From assembly GCF_902459565.1 (NCBI RefSeq), contig NZ_CABPSN010000006.1, positions 1 through 64,000 on the forward strand: a stretch of DNA of 64,000 bases. The letters run 5' to 3'. The translations under genes were made by a program, and so were the position numbers. This document shows positions 1-8,666 of this stretch, one piece after another; within the stretch, counting starts at the first letter, position 1; every line of letters starts with the position of its first letter. This stretch comes from Pandoraea aquatica (GTDB lineage: Bacteria > Pseudomonadota > Gammaproteobacteria > Burkholderiales > Burkholderiaceae). The notes under the pieces are model-generated. The model was not told the DNA's origin, ran no database searches, and saw only the letters and a list, made by a program, of their open reading frames with translations.

Positions 1-161
1 ACGCCCGCTTCCTTCAGACGCACCGCCTCTTCCACCGCGATTTCGTCGAACGGATTCATCGACATCTTCACGTTCGCGATGTCGACGCCACTGCCGTCGC
101 TCTTCACGCGAACCTTTACGTTGTAATCCACTACCCGTTTGACCGGTACCAGGATCTTCAT
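1..161 (-). CDS. etfB: Electron transfer flavoprotein beta subunit (5' part only)
   Basis: Reading leftward from the ATG at 161, the first 53 residues begin [20 protein letters not shown] and continue to [19 protein letters not shown]. This is the typical N-terminus of the EtfB family, which with EtfA binds FAD and AMP and passes electrons from acyl-CoA dehydrogenases to ETF-ubiquinone oxidoreductase. A GGGAG ribosome-binding site lies just upstream of the ATG. The rest of the gene, and presumably etfA, lies beyond the left edge. Identification rests on the N-terminal motif alone but is distinctive. Confidence 0.9.
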   Translation of the reverse strand, partial: MKILVPVKRVVDYNVKVRVKSDGSGVDIANVKMSMNPFDEIAVEEAVRLKEAG

Positions 162-180
162 GCGGAACTCCCTTGAATCA

Positions 181-222
181 AAAAAACCGGACGGCCTGCC
201 GACACTACGGCAACGGCCGTCC
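181..222 (-). terminator. Rho-independent terminator after the MFS gene
   Basis: On the minus strand an 8-bp GGACGGCC/GGCCGTCC stem, extended inside by TGCCG/CGGCA, is followed by a run of six T. It lies about 75 bp downstream of the MFS transporter stop codon and before etfB, so it should end the leftward catabolic transcript and separate it from etfB. Confidence 0.8.
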
Positions 223-243
223 TCGAACATACAAAAACTGTCT

Positions 244-300
244 TGCGAATTCTGCGAACTCAGTTGCGAACTCAGTTGCGAGCTGACTCGCGAACTTACT
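244..300. repeat. Imperfect 12-bp tandem repeat across a stop codon
   Basis: A 9-bp partial unit is followed by four 12-bp units: TGCGAACTCAGT twice exactly, then TGCGAGCTGACT and CGCGAACTTACT. The last unit contains the stop codon of the leftward MFS gene (TTA on the plus strand), so the array runs from the end of the coding region into the 3' untranslated region. It is a probable slippage-prone minisatellite. Confidence 0.7.
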
Positions 301-1525
301 CGATCTCGCGCCCTTTCGTCTCGGGCAACATAAACGCGGTGATCAGAACGACGAGGTAAGCGCCACCGGCAAACATCCCGATGGCCGAACCCAGACCGCT
401 CGTCTTGGCGAGATAGCCGACCAGGCTCGGAAACAACGCGCCGATGCCGCGTCCGAAGTTATACGCGAAGCCCTGCGCATTCGCACGCACCGCCGACGGA
501 AACAGCTCCGTCAGATACGCGCCCATGCCGCTGAAAATGCCCGATGCCGCGAACCCCAGCGGGAATCCGAGAATCAGCATCTGGTCGTTGCTCAGCTGAA
601 GCTGCGTGTAGACGTAAATGCTCACGCCAGAGAGCACGGCAAAAATCAGCAGGTTCGCGCGACGCCCCAGACGGTCGGTCAGGTACGCTCCCGTCAGATA
701 GCCGATGAACGAACCGAGAATGATCACCAGCAGATAGCCGCCCGTGCCGATCACCGACAGATGGCGCTCCGTCTTCAGGAACGTGGGCAGCCACGTCGTC
801 ACGGCATAGTACCCGCCCTGCACGCCTGTGCACAGCAGCGCCGAAAGTGCCGTCGTCTTGATCAGCGCCGGCGAGAAGATCGCCCACGCCGACGTGCGCT
901 TTTCCAAGGCATCCTCACGCTTGCGCGTGCGCTGGAACAATTCGGGCTCAGGGACGTTCTTTCGGATGAAAAGCACGAACAATGCCGGAATCACGCCAAT
1001 CCAGAACAGCACCCGCCACGCATACTCTTCCGGCAGAAACGAGAACGACGCCGTATAACAAAGCGCCGCCACCGCCCAGCCGATCGACCAGCCGCTCTGC
1101 ACCGTCCCCACAGCGCGACCGCGATACTCGGTGCGCACGATCTCGCCCATGAGCACCGAACCCACCGCCCACTCGCCGCCGAAGCCCAGCCCCTGCAACG
1201 CGCGCAGCACGAAGATCTGCTCGAAGTTCTGCGCGAAGCCGATCAGCACCGTGCAGATGGAGAACCACAGAATCGTCACCTGCAGGATACGCACCCGTCC
1301 GTAACGGTCGGCCAACACCCCGGCCAGCCAGCCACCGATGGCCGAGAACAGCAGCGTCACGGTGGCCAGCATGCCGGCCTGCCCCTTGTCGATGCTGAAC
1401 ACGGTGATCAGTGTCGAGATCACGAAGGTGAACACCATGAAGTCGAGCGCATCGAGCGCCCACCCGCCGAACGCGGCAATAAACGTGTGCCGCTCGGTCT
1501 TGTTCATCTGGCGATACCAATCCAT
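296..1525 (-). CDS. MFS transporter (probable organic-acid permease)
   Basis: 409 residues with twelve predicted hydrophobic segments and the MFS loop signature between helices 2 and 3 ([10 protein letters not shown], near residue 72). The N-terminal stretch with [15 protein letters not shown] resembles the AAHS/sialate-type branch of acid:proton symporters. A strong AGGAGGAG site sits 6 bp before the ATG. It is the last gene of a leftward set with an amidohydrolase and an FAD-linked oxidase, so it probably imports their carboxylate substrate. The substrate cannot be read from sequence. The 3' end runs into a 12-bp tandem repeat and then a terminator. Confidence 0.85.
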   Translation of the reverse strand: MDWYRQMNKTERHTFIAAFGGWALDALDFMVFTFVISTLITVFSIDKGQAGMLATVTLLFSAIGGWLAGVLADRYGRVRILQVTILWFSICTVLIGFAQNFEQIFVLRALQGLGFGGEWAVGSVLMGEIVRTEYRGRAVGTVQSGWSIGWAVAALCYTASFSFLPEEYAWRVLFWIGVIPALFVLFIRKNVPEPELFQRTRKREDALEKRTSAWAIFSPALIKTTALSALLCTGVQGGYYAVTTWLPTFLKTERHLSVIGTGGYLLVIILGSFIGYLTGAYLTDRLGRRANLLIFAVLSGVSIYVYTQLQLSNDQMLILGFPLGFAASGIFSGMGAYLTELFPSAVRANAQGFAYNFGRGIGALFPSLVGYLAKTSGLGSAIGMFAGGAYLVVLITAFMLPETKGREIE

Positions 1526-1602
1526 CTTGTCTCCTCCTGAACCTCGTGGACTACATGAGCGCTAAACGCGCCGGGAATGGGTGAAAGAAATCAAATCAGA
1601 AA

Positions 1603-2493
1603 TCAAACCGTTTTCGGAAAACCGTACAGACGTGCCGGGTTGTCCACCAGAATGCGCTGACGTGTCTCGGCGTCGGGTGCCCACTGCGGCAGCAGATTAC
1701 GCAACGCGCCGGTGTTCGGCATGCGCGTAAGCGACACGTGCGGCCAGTCGCTGCCCCACACCATGCGATCGGGCGCGTCTTCGATGAGCGCTTGTGCGAA
1801 CGGCGTCACGTCGTCGAACGTCGGAAAACGCTCGCTGATCCGGTACGCGCCAGAGAGCTTTACCCAGTAACCGTGGTCGCGCACCAGCGAGCGCAGCGCC
1901 GAAAAGCCCGGCGAGTTCAGTCCTTGTGCCACGGGCGTGTGGCCCATGTGATCCACGATGCCCGGCACCGGCAGCGACGTCATGCGCGGCATGAGGTCAG
2001 GCAACGCATTCACGTCCATCAGGAACTGCATATGCCAGCCCAGATCCTTGATGCGATGCGCGAGCGTCTCCATCGCCGTGAAGCCGATGCCGCCACCGAA
2101 CAGCACGTTGATGCGCAACCCGCGCACACCCGCTGCGTGCATCGCTTCCAGCTCGGCGTCGGTGACGTCCGGCGACACCACCGCAATGCCGCGAAGGCGA
2201 TCCGGGTGACGGCGCAGCGTTTCGAGCATGTACCGGTTGTCGGTGCCGTAGACGCTGATCTGTACCAGCACGCCATAGGTCATGCCCGTCGCGTCGAGCA
2301 TGGCGAGGTACTTGTCCTCGGGCGCGGGCGGCGGCGTGTAGCTGCGCTCGGGCACCATCGGATACGCGTCGCTCGCGGCAACCACGTGCGCATGCGTGTC
2401 GACAGCGCCGAACGGCACTTCGAACGTGGGCGGATCGATCTCCGGCAGCGGGCCCAGACACAGCGGCGCACCGGCGGCGGAAGTTGCGGTCAT
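1603..2493 (-). CDS. Amidohydrolase-family hydrolase (LigI/PDC-lactonase-like)
   Basis: 296 residues of the amidohydrolase_2 TIM-barrel family. The metal-binding HxH lies in VDTHAHVV (His34, His36), followed by an internal DHMGH and the late GSDWPH motif carrying the catalytic Asp. These motifs are typical of 2-pyrone-4,6-dicarboxylate lactonase and related enzymes that open lactones or hydrolyse carboxylic-acid intermediates. A TGAGGAG site precedes the ATG. It lies between an MFS permease and an FAD-linked oxidase, which suggests a short catabolic pathway for a hydroxy-acid or lactone. The exact substrate is unknown. Confidence 0.8.
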   Translation of the reverse strand: MTATSAAGAPLCLGPLPEIDPPTFEVPFGAVDTHAHVVAASDAYPMVPERSYTPPPAPEDKYLAMLDATGMTYGVLVQISVYGTDNRYMLETLRRHPDRLRGIAVVSPDVTDAELEAMHAAGVRGLRINVLFGGGIGFTAMETLAHRIKDLGWHMQFLMDVNALPDLMPRMTSLPVPGIVDHMGHTPVAQGLNSPGFSALRSLVRDHGYWVKLSGAYRISERFPTFDDVTPFAQALIEDAPDRMVWGSDWPHVSLTRMPNTGALRNLLPQWAPDAETRQRILVDNPARLYGFPKTV

Positions 2494-2557
2494 GTCGACT
2501 CCTCAGGGGAAAACGTCATCGGACGCCGGTGCACGGCGTCCGCGAAGCGGAAAACCG

Positions 2558-3970
2558 TTACAGCAGCTTGCCCGGATTCATGATGCCGGCCGGGTCGAAC
2601 ACGGCCTTGATCTCGCGCATCAGACGCAGTTCGAGCGGCGATTTGTACTTGGCGAAGTAGTCGCGCTTGAGCTGTCCGATGCCGTGTTCGGCGCTGATGC
2701 TGCCACCGAAGCGGGCGACTTCGTCGAGCACTTCGGCGGTGATCGCTTCACCGTGCTTCGCCATGAAATCCGCCGCCTCGCCTGCCGGGCGCGACAGGTT
2801 GTAGTGCAGGTTGCCGTCGCCGAAGTGGCCGAAGATGAACGGACGCACCTGCGGGCACACGCGTCGCACGCGCGCCTCGGCGCTCGTCATGAACTCTGGA
2901 ATCGATTCAATGGGCAGCGAGACATCGTGCTTCAGATGCGGGCCGTCGGCACGTTGCGCCTCAGAGATTTCCTCACGCAATTTCCACATCTCTTCGACCT
3001 GACCCAGCGTGGACGACACCACGGCGTCGGCACACAGATCGCGCTCGATGGCGGCCTCGATCACCCGTTCGAGCAATGCACCGAGGGCCTGTTCGTCCGC
3101 CGTATCGGCCAGCTCGACCAGCACATAGCCCGGGTGACGCTCGCCAAACGGGGCGCGCACGCCCGGCACATGCGCCATCACCAGATCCACACACTCGCCG
3201 GTGAAGAACTCGAACGCCTGCATGCGCGGGCCGCATTCGGCGAACAGCAGTTCGTAGAGTTCGAGCGCCTGACGCGGCGACGTGACGGCGGCGATCACCA
3301 CCTGACGCACCGGCGTAGGCGCATACAGACGCAACGCCGCCGCCGTAATCACGCCGAGCGTGCCTTCCGAGCCGATGAGCAACTGCTTGAGGTCGTAACC
3401 GGTGTTGTCCTTACGCAGCGTGCGAAGACCGTGAAGGATCTCCCCGTTCGGCAACACGGCTTCCACGCCAAGCACCAGATCGCGCGTCATGCCATAGCGC
3501 ACCACGTTCACGCCACCGGCGTTCGTCGCGAGATTGCCGCCCAACTGGCAAGATCCTTCGGCCGCGAGACTCAGCGGCAGCAGACGATTCGCGTCGCGCG
3601 CGGTGCGTTGCAGGTCTTCGAGAATGCACCCCGCTTCGGCTACGAGCGTATTGGCGATGGTGTCGAGGCTGCGCACCGCGTTCATGCGGTCGAGACTCAG
3701 CACCACGTTCTGCTCCGACTTGTCGGGCGTCGCACCGCCGCACAACCCGGTGTTGCCGCCGCGCGGCACGACCGGGGTGCCCGTGCTCTGGCACAGCGCG
3801 AGAATTTTGGCGACGTCCTGCGTCGAGCGCGGACGCACGACGGCCTGCGCGTGCCCGCGATACATGCCACGCCAGTCGGCGAGCCACGGCGCGACGTCTT
3901 CAGTGGAAGTGAAAACGCTGTCGGCGCCTATGGCATCGATCAGACGTTGAGCAAAAGCGGTGATGGTCAT
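2558..3970 (-). CDS. FAD-linked oxidase (D-2-hydroxyacid dehydrogenase type)
   Basis: 470 residues with the GlcD/D-lactate/D-2-hydroxyglutarate dehydrogenase layout. The FAD_binding_4 half contains PRGGNTGLCGGATP (near residue 70) and GSEGTLGVITAA; the C-terminal FAD-oxidase half ends with the conserved ISAEHGIGQLKRDY and PAGIMNPGKLL. Such enzymes oxidise D-2-hydroxy acids to 2-oxo acids and pass electrons on, sometimes through ETF; the window begins with etfB only 2.4 kb away on the same strand. It sits 64 bp upstream of the amidohydrolase and probably shares its transcript. Substrate not determinable. Confidence 0.85.
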   Translation of the reverse strand: MTITAFAQRLIDAIGADSVFTSTEDVAPWLADWRGMYRGHAQAVVRPRSTQDVAKILALCQSTGTPVVPRGGNTGLCGGATPDKSEQNVVLSLDRMNAVRSLDTIANTLVAEAGCILEDLQRTARDANRLLPLSLAAEGSCQLGGNLATNAGGVNVVRYGMTRDLVLGVEAVLPNGEILHGLRTLRKDNTGYDLKQLLIGSEGTLGVITAAALRLYAPTPVRQVVIAAVTSPRQALELYELLFAECGPRMQAFEFFTGECVDLVMAHVPGVRAPFGERHPGYVLVELADTADEQALGALLERVIEAAIERDLCADAVVSSTLGQVEEMWKLREEISEAQRADGPHLKHDVSLPIESIPEFMTSAEARVRRVCPQVRPFIFGHFGDGNLHYNLSRPAGEAADFMAKHGEAITAEVLDEVARFGGSISAEHGIGQLKRDYFAKYKSPLELRLMREIKAVFDPAGIMNPGKLL

Positions 3971-4035
3971 AAGGTCACGCGTCGGGGGTTACGGTGTGGG
4001 GGATGGCATCTGACGATGGCTTGGCCGCTCGCAGA

Positions 4036-4767
4036 TCAATGGCGTGTCGGCGCAACCGCGCCGGTAATGATGTCGCGCCCGGGCAGCGTCAAGCCAAGAC
4101 GCCCCGAAGCGCGCAACAGATGCGAGAGCGACGCCTCACGCGCGCGGATCGGATCGCGCGCCTTGATGGCGTCGAACACGGCGACGTGCTCCTGATGCAC
4201 CTGTGCCGCGAGCCCTTCGTGACGCAACGTATTCGTGCGCGCTGCCTGCACGACCTGCCGGATTTGCAGGTTCAGGTACTGCAACAGGTCGGCGTAGTAG
4301 CGGTTGTGCGTTGCGCGGGCGATGGCGGCATGAAAAGCGGTATCGAACTCGACACCGTTCTCCGGGTGATACAGATGCTTTTCGAGATTGCCGAGGATCG
4401 TTTCGAGCTGACGGATGTCCTCGTCGGTATGGCGAACGGCGGCGAGCGCGGCGGCTGTACTTTCCAGATCCAGACGCAATTCGTAGACGCTCGCGAGATC
4501 GGCCGCATCCTGCCCGACAGGCACCTGAAAACCGCTTTGCGGCGTGCGCGCCTTCACCGTCACGCCTGCGCCCTGACGGCTGTCGATGAGCCCCTGCGCC
4601 CGCAGACGCTCCGTCACCTCGCGGATCACCGCCGGGCTCACGCCATACGATTCGGAGAGTTGCTTGCCGGTCGGCAACCGGGTGCCGACGGGATAGACGC
4701 CCTGCCGGATCGCTTCCTGTAATTGCTGCGCGACCTGCTCGGTCAGGGTTCTGGGCTTGGTGGTCAT
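4036..4767 (-). CDS. GntR-family regulator with FCD effector domain
   Basis: 243 residues. The N-terminal winged helix-turn-helix (about residues 10-75, including TRLPTGKQLSESYGVSPAVIREV) is followed by an all-helical FCD ligand-binding domain of the FadR type (about 85-215) with the usual metal-ligand Asp/His pattern (FDTAFHAAIARATHN). FCD regulators commonly sense the organic acid handled by the adjacent operon. It heads the leftward oxidase-amidohydrolase-permease set, 65 bp from the oxidase, so it is the likely local regulator. An AGGAA site precedes the ATG. Confidence 0.88.
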   Translation of the reverse strand: MTTKPRTLTEQVAQQLQEAIRQGVYPVGTRLPTGKQLSESYGVSPAVIREVTERLRAQGLIDSRQGAGVTVKARTPQSGFQVPVGQDAADLASVYELRLDLESTAAALAAVRHTDEDIRQLETILGNLEKHLYHPENGVEFDTAFHAAIARATHNRYYADLLQYLNLQIRQVVQAARTNTLRHEGLAAQVHQEHVAVFDAIKARDPIRAREASLSHLLRASGRLGLTLPGRDIITGAVAPTRH

Positions 4768-4865
4768 CCGTTCCTGTCGCTCAATGCTTTTCTGGTTTGC
4801 ATGTTATCTGAAAACTTTTATTGCCTGATATCGCGTTAACCCTAGTTAGCCCTAGTCATCCCGCT

Positions 4866-4907
4866 AAAAAGAAAAAGCGGTGGTGGAGACTGACTCCATC
4901 ACCGCTT
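4866..4907 (-). terminator. Rho-independent terminator after the monooxygenase-fold gene
   Basis: Leftward, a 14-bp stem (AAGCGGTGATGGAG with CTCCACCACCGCTT, one mismatch) closes a 5-base loop and is followed by TTTTTCTTTTT. It lies about 47 bp past the stop of the small ABM-domain gene and before the GntR gene, so the ABM gene is a separate transcription unit. Confidence 0.85.
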
Positions 4908-4953
4908 CATGGGTTGCGCACCGATTCGGATCGGGCGCAGCTCCCGTCCTGAC

Positions 4954-5253
4954 TTAGAAGCCGATCAGCGCTTCCGTCACGTGGCCGACGTTCGGCGGCG
5001 CGGCGAAGCAATCGCTCACGAGCGCACGCCATTGCTGGAAGGCTTCCGAGTTGCGGAAGTGGACGGTGTGGTCTTCGAGCGTTTCCCAGGTCACGACGAG
5101 GCTGTAATGCGTCGGTTGCTCGATGGACTTGAGCAGACGCATGCCGTGGCAGCCTTTCGATCCCTTGAACAGCGGCGCGGCCTTGGCGACACCTTGTTCG
5201 AACTCGGCTTCCTTGCCGGGCTTCACTTCGATCTGGGCGATTTCAAAAATCAT
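4954..5253 (-). CDS. Antibiotic biosynthesis monooxygenase (ABM) domain protein
   Basis: 99 residues, a single dimeric alpha-beta barrel ABM domain (MIFEIAQIEVKPGKEAEFEQ at the start, LLKSIEQPTHYSLVVTWETLEDH in the middle). Proteins of this fold include cofactor-independent monooxygenases, haem-degrading enzymes and many small proteins of unknown role. I chose the ATG at 5253 because TGAGGAA lies 5 bp upstream; a start 63 bp further upstream has no such site and adds a non-conserved extension. Monocistronic, with its own terminator. No catalytic claim can be made. Confidence 0.8.
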   Translation of the reverse strand: MIFEIAQIEVKPGKEAEFEQGVAKAAPLFKGSKGCHGMRLLKSIEQPTHYSLVVTWETLEDHTVHFRNSEAFQQWRALVSDCFAAPPNVGHVTEALIGF

Positions 5254-5488
5254 GGGGTTCCTCAGAGATGGGTCCGTGGTTTTGCTGATGGATTCTATAC
5301 CGCGTACCGGTGACACGCATCGCGTGTGACATCCCCTCGCCTTTCACCCCTTTTCCACCCTCCGCCATGTCCGCATGCACGAAGAACGCCCGCGCATCAG
5401 CTTGCGGCACCACGACCGTGCACTCCGAAGCACCGAATGTCACATCACCAGATAAAACTCTCATACATATCAATGCACTAGTGATTTC

Positions 5489-5504
5489 TGGCATCGCTCT
5501 TGCA
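5489..5504 (+). promoter_or_regulatory. Sigma-54 (-24/-12) promoter of amt
   Basis: TGGCATCGCTCTTGCA matches the RpoN consensus TGGCACG-R-N3-TTGCW at all but two positions, with the invariant GG and GC spaced correctly. The expected start is near 5516, about 30 bp before the transporter ATG at 5547. RpoN control by NtrC is the usual regime for ammonium transporters. No convincing NtrC palindrome was found upstream. Confidence 0.8.
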
Positions 5505-5546
5505 TATCTTCGTTTCTTCTCACGTTTGCACCAAAAGAGCACATTC

Positions 5547-6749
5547 ATGCCCAATTCCAATACACCCGGCGACGTGCTGTTCCTGCTGCTCGGCGCGATC
5601 CTGGTGCTTGCCATGCACGCCGGTTTCGCGTTTCTAGAGCTGGGCACTGTCCGCAAGAAGAACCAGGTCAACGCACTGGTCAAGATCCTGACGGACTTCG
5701 CCGTCTCGGGACTCGCGTATTTCTTCATCGGTTATCCGCTCGCTTATGGCGTCGACTTCTGGTCGAGCGCCACGGTGCTGTCCGAACACAACGGCTACGC
5801 GCTCATCAAGTTCTTCTTTCTGCTGACGTTCGCGGCCGCTATCCCGGCCATCGTGTCGGGTGGCATTGCCGAGCGCGCCAAGTTTCATCCGCAGTCGGTG
5901 GCCACGTTCTTCCTCGTTGGCGTGATCTACCCGTTCTTCGAAGGCATCGCCTGGAACGGGCATCTCGGCATTCAGGACTGGCTCACCCAAACGCTCGGCG
6001 CGCCCTTCCACGACTTCGCGGGTTCGGTGGTCGTGCATGCGGTGGGGGGATGGATTGGGCTGGCTGCGGTGTTGCATCTCGGCGCGCGACGCGGGCGCTA
6101 CAACGGTCAGGGTCAGGTCGCCGCGCATCCGCCGTCGTCGATCCCGTTTCTCGCGCTCGGCGCATGGATTCTGATCGTCGGCTGGTTCGGCTTTAACGTG
6201 ATGAGCGCCCAGCGCGTCGGTGGCATCTCGGGGCTCGTTGCCGTGAACTCGCTCATGGCGATGGTCGGCGGCACGCTGGTCGCCATGTGGGTGGGTCGCG
6301 ACGACCCGGGCTTCATCCACAACGGCCCGCTTGCGGGACTCGTTGCGGTGTGTGCGGGCTCGGACGTCATGCACCCGCTCGGCGCGCTGGTCGTGGGCGC
6401 AGTCGCGGGCGGTCTGTTCGTGTGGCTGTTCACGGTGACGCAGAACCGTCTGCGCATCGACGACGTACTCGGCGTGTGGCCGCTGCACGGCGTGTGCGGC
6501 ATCTGGGGCGGACTGGCGGCCGGCATCTTCGGACAGAAGGCACTCGGCGGACTCGGCGGTGTGAGCTTCGTCGCGCAGATCGTCGGCACGGTGATGGGCG
6601 TGGCGATCGCCTTCGCCGGTGGCTACCTCGTTTATGGCGTCATCAAACGCATCTCAGGCTTGCGGCTCGACGACGAACAGGAGTACTACGGCGCCGACCT
6701 CTCGATCCACAAGATCACGGCGACGCCGGAGCGGGAAACGAATTGGTAA
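5547..6749 (+). CDS. amt: Ammonium transporter Amt/MEP/Rh family
   Basis: 400 residues with eleven hydrophobic segments. The twin pore histidines are visible in FHDFAGSVVVHAVGG and in WPLHGVCGIWGGLAAG, with the typical FFEGIAWNG between. It conducts ammonium or ammonia across the inner membrane under nitrogen limitation. The frame stays open for 79 codons upstream, but the ATG at 5547 is preferred: it gives the usual family N-terminus (DVLFLLLGAILVLAMHAGFAFLE) and lies just after a sigma-54 promoter that the longer version would have to contain. There is no cleavable signal peptide and no adjacent glnK in the window. Confidence 0.92.
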   Translation: MPNSNTPGDVLFLLLGAILVLAMHAGFAFLELGTVRKKNQVNALVKILTDFAVSGLAYFFIGYPLAYGVDFWSSATVLSEHNGYALIKFFFLLTFAAAIPAIVSGGIAERAKFHPQSVATFFLVGVIYPFFEGIAWNGHLGIQDWLTQTLGAPFHDFAGSVVVHAVGGWIGLAAVLHLGARRGRYNGQGQVAAHPPSSIPFLALGAWILIVGWFGFNVMSAQRVGGISGLVAVNSLMAMVGGTLVAMWVGRDDPGFIHNGPLAGLVAVCAGSDVMHPLGALVVGAVAGGLFVWLFTVTQNRLRIDDVLGVWPLHGVCGIWGGLAAGIFGQKALGGLGGVSFVAQIVGTVMGVAIAFAGGYLVYGVIKRISGLRLDDEQEYYGADLSIHKITATPERETNW

Positions 6750-6824
6750 GCGGCAACGCTTGATCAAATCTCCATACGCGACGCGGCGACCCGATTCGTC
6801 CGTCGCACCCCACGCTTTCCGGTA

Positions 6825-6860
6825 TTGACCCACGCAACAAATGGAATGATAATCACTCGC
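6825..6860 (+). promoter_or_regulatory. Sigma-70-type promoter overlapping a Fur-like box
   Basis: TTGACC (6825-6830) and GATAAT (6848-6853) are 17 bp apart. The -10 lies inside a 19-bp match (6842-6860, core AATGATAATCA) to the Fur consensus, at 13 of 19 positions. The site is 130 bp upstream of the ECF sigma gene of the iron-type signalling unit. A Fur-repressed start near 6860 follows. A perfect 7-bp stem with a TTCA loop (6883-6900) lies in the deduced leader. Confidence 0.75.
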
Positions 6861-6988
6861 ATTTAACGACTGTATCGGCACTCCGAACCTTCAGGTTCGG
6901 TCCCAGACTTCCTCGTGCTTTCCCATTCCTTCCGTCATCGCGTCGCCCGCCGGGCCGGTCTTTCCGGGCGCTTTGCGCCACTCGATTG

Positions 6989-7486
6989 ATGGCAAGCTCG
7001 ACGCGCCCTCGCGGAATCTTCGCCTACTACGACGAGTTGCTTCGCACGTGGACGGGAAGACTCAGCAACCGGCATCAGGCGGAGGATCTGGCGCAGGACT
7101 CGCTGCTGCGAGTACTTGAGTTGGAAACCCCGCCGGAGCAGCCGCGCGCCTATCTGCATCAGACCGCACGCAACATCGCCATCGACGCCTTTCGCCGCGA
7201 GCGCGGACGAGAACAGACGACGCTCGATGCGCTCTCGGCGTTCGAAGCGCCGACAGGCAATCCGGAAGAAGAAGTCCACGCCGCACAACTCGCGCACGCC
7301 ATCGAAGCCGCGCTGTCCGAACTTCCGCTGAAGTGCCGACAGGTTTTCGTCTGGCAGCGCATTGACGGTTGCAGCCAGCAAGAGATCGCCGAGCGGCTCG
7401 ATCTTTCGAAAAACATGGTCGAGAAGTATATGATTCGGGCGATGAAACATTTGCGCGAACGTCTCGGCCCTCTGGCGCCTCAGTGA
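6989..7486 (+). CDS. FecI-type ECF sigma factor
   Basis: 165 residues with sigma region 2 (QAEDLAQDSLLRVLE, about 30-95) and region 4 (SELPLKCRQVFVWQRIDGCSQQEIAERLDLSKNMVEKY, about 105-155). The KNMVEKYMIRAMKHLRE ending is typical of iron-starvation sigma factors that transcribe TonB-receptor genes. It starts at the ATG at 6989; a TTG immediately before it is in frame but needless. It is followed by its FecR partner after 45 bp and by the receptor. Expected to be Fur-repressed through the box at 6842-6860. Confidence 0.9.
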   Translation: MASSTRPRGIFAYYDELLRTWTGRLSNRHQAEDLAQDSLLRVLELETPPEQPRAYLHQTARNIAIDAFRRERGREQTTLDALSAFEAPTGNPEEEVHAAQLAHAIEAALSELPLKCRQVFVWQRIDGCSQQEIAERLDLSKNMVEKYMIRAMKHLRERLGPLAPQ

Positions 7487-7531
7487 CGCGCACGCCTATG
7501 TCCCGTCTGCCCTCTCTCTCCGTCTCTTTCG

Positions 7532-8575
7532 ATGCCCGCCTCTGAACGTATTCGCGAAGAAGCCGCGCGCTGGTTCACGCGAGCGCACAGCGGCGCGTTT
7601 TCCGATGCCGACCGCGCATCGCGAGACGCGTGGCTGTCTGCCGACCCTTTGCACCGCGCAGAATACGCTGCACTCGATCGCGTATGGCAGGCAGCAGCGG
7701 CCGTGCCAGCCGCGCGTCTGCGCGCGCTGGCCGAACCTGGGATCGCCGAGGCCGGGGCGGGTCATCGCGAGATGCGCCGCAGTACCGCGGGTCGATGGAT
7801 TGCCGTCGCCTGCGTTTGCGTGCTCGGCGTTGCGCTGGGCGCGATGATGCTGCCCTCCGTGACCCGGTCACCGGAACACGTTGCACAACTCACGCCATCC
7901 TCCCCCCCGGCCGCTCAGACGCAGGAGATTGCCACCCGTCCGGGTGAGCGACGCAGCGTGACGCTTGCCGACGGCACGGTAGTCGAACTCAATACCCGCA
8001 CGCACATTCAGGTGAGCTTCACCCCCGCACAGCGCAACGTGACGTTGCTCGACGGCGAGGCGATGTTCTCCGTCACGCACGATGCCTCGCGCCCCTTCGT
8101 GGTCGATGCCGGTACCGGACGTGTCACGGTCACGGGGACTCGCTTCGACGTGCGCCGCATCGAGAAGCATGTGGCCGTGGCCGTCGAATCCGGATCGGTG
8201 AAGGTGGACGGCGTGCCCGCACAGGCGGCAGGTGCAACGGGAAAAACGTCCGCACTGCTCACGAAAGGGCTCGGCACGACCATTCGTCCGGACGGCACCG
8301 TCGCATCGGCCCGCCCGGTGGATCTGTCGACGGCGCTGGCCTGGCGCGACGGCAAGTTGATCTTCCAGAACGCAACGCTGGCCGACGTCGTGCGCGAAGT
8401 CACGCTGTACCGCCCATCGCCGGTGGTCGTCGCCAACGACGCAGTCGGGCAGCTTCGCGTTACCAGCGTCTTCAGCGCGGATAACACCGACGAACTGCTC
8501 GCGGCGCTGCCCCAGTTCCTGCCGGTCAAGGTGCAGACGCTCTCCGACGGCACCGTAAAAATTTCGTCGAAATAA
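7532..8575 (+). CDS. FecR-type anti-sigma / signal transducer
   Basis: 347 residues. The cytoplasmic N-terminal DUF4880 region (about 8-55, with ARWFTRAHSGAFSDADRASRDAWL) binds the sigma factor, a single transmembrane helix spans about 89-107, and the periplasmic FecR domain (GERRSVTLADGTVVELNT, near 145) and C-terminal STN-contacting DUF4974 region follow. FecR proteins receive the signal from the receptor STN domain and release or activate the sigma factor. It lies between the sigma gene and the TonB receptor with the canonical order fecI-fecR-receptor. Confidence 0.9.
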   Translation: MPASERIREEAARWFTRAHSGAFSDADRASRDAWLSADPLHRAEYAALDRVWQAAAAVPAARLRALAEPGIAEAGAGHREMRRSTAGRWIAVACVCVLGVALGAMMLPSVTRSPEHVAQLTPSSPPAAQTQEIATRPGERRSVTLADGTVVELNTRTHIQVSFTPAQRNVTLLDGEAMFSVTHDASRPFVVDAGTGRVTVTGTRFDVRRIEKHVAVAVESGSVKVDGVPAQAAGATGKTSALLTKGLGTTIRPDGTVASARPVDLSTALAWRDGKLIFQNATLADVVREVTLYRPSPVVVANDAVGQLRVTSVFSADNTDELLAALPQFLPVKVQTLSDGTVKISSK

Positions 8576-8666
8576 TTCAGGTTTTGGTCCGGCGTTTCGT
8601 CTTCCGATAGTTCGCCTTAGTCGCAGAGCGGCGAATCCATCAAAATTCGAAACGAGACCAACAGCC

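Noticed and set aside
5310-5546. N-terminal extension of the ammonium transporter
   Set aside because: A sigma-54 promoter lies inside it and the family N-terminus begins at 5547.
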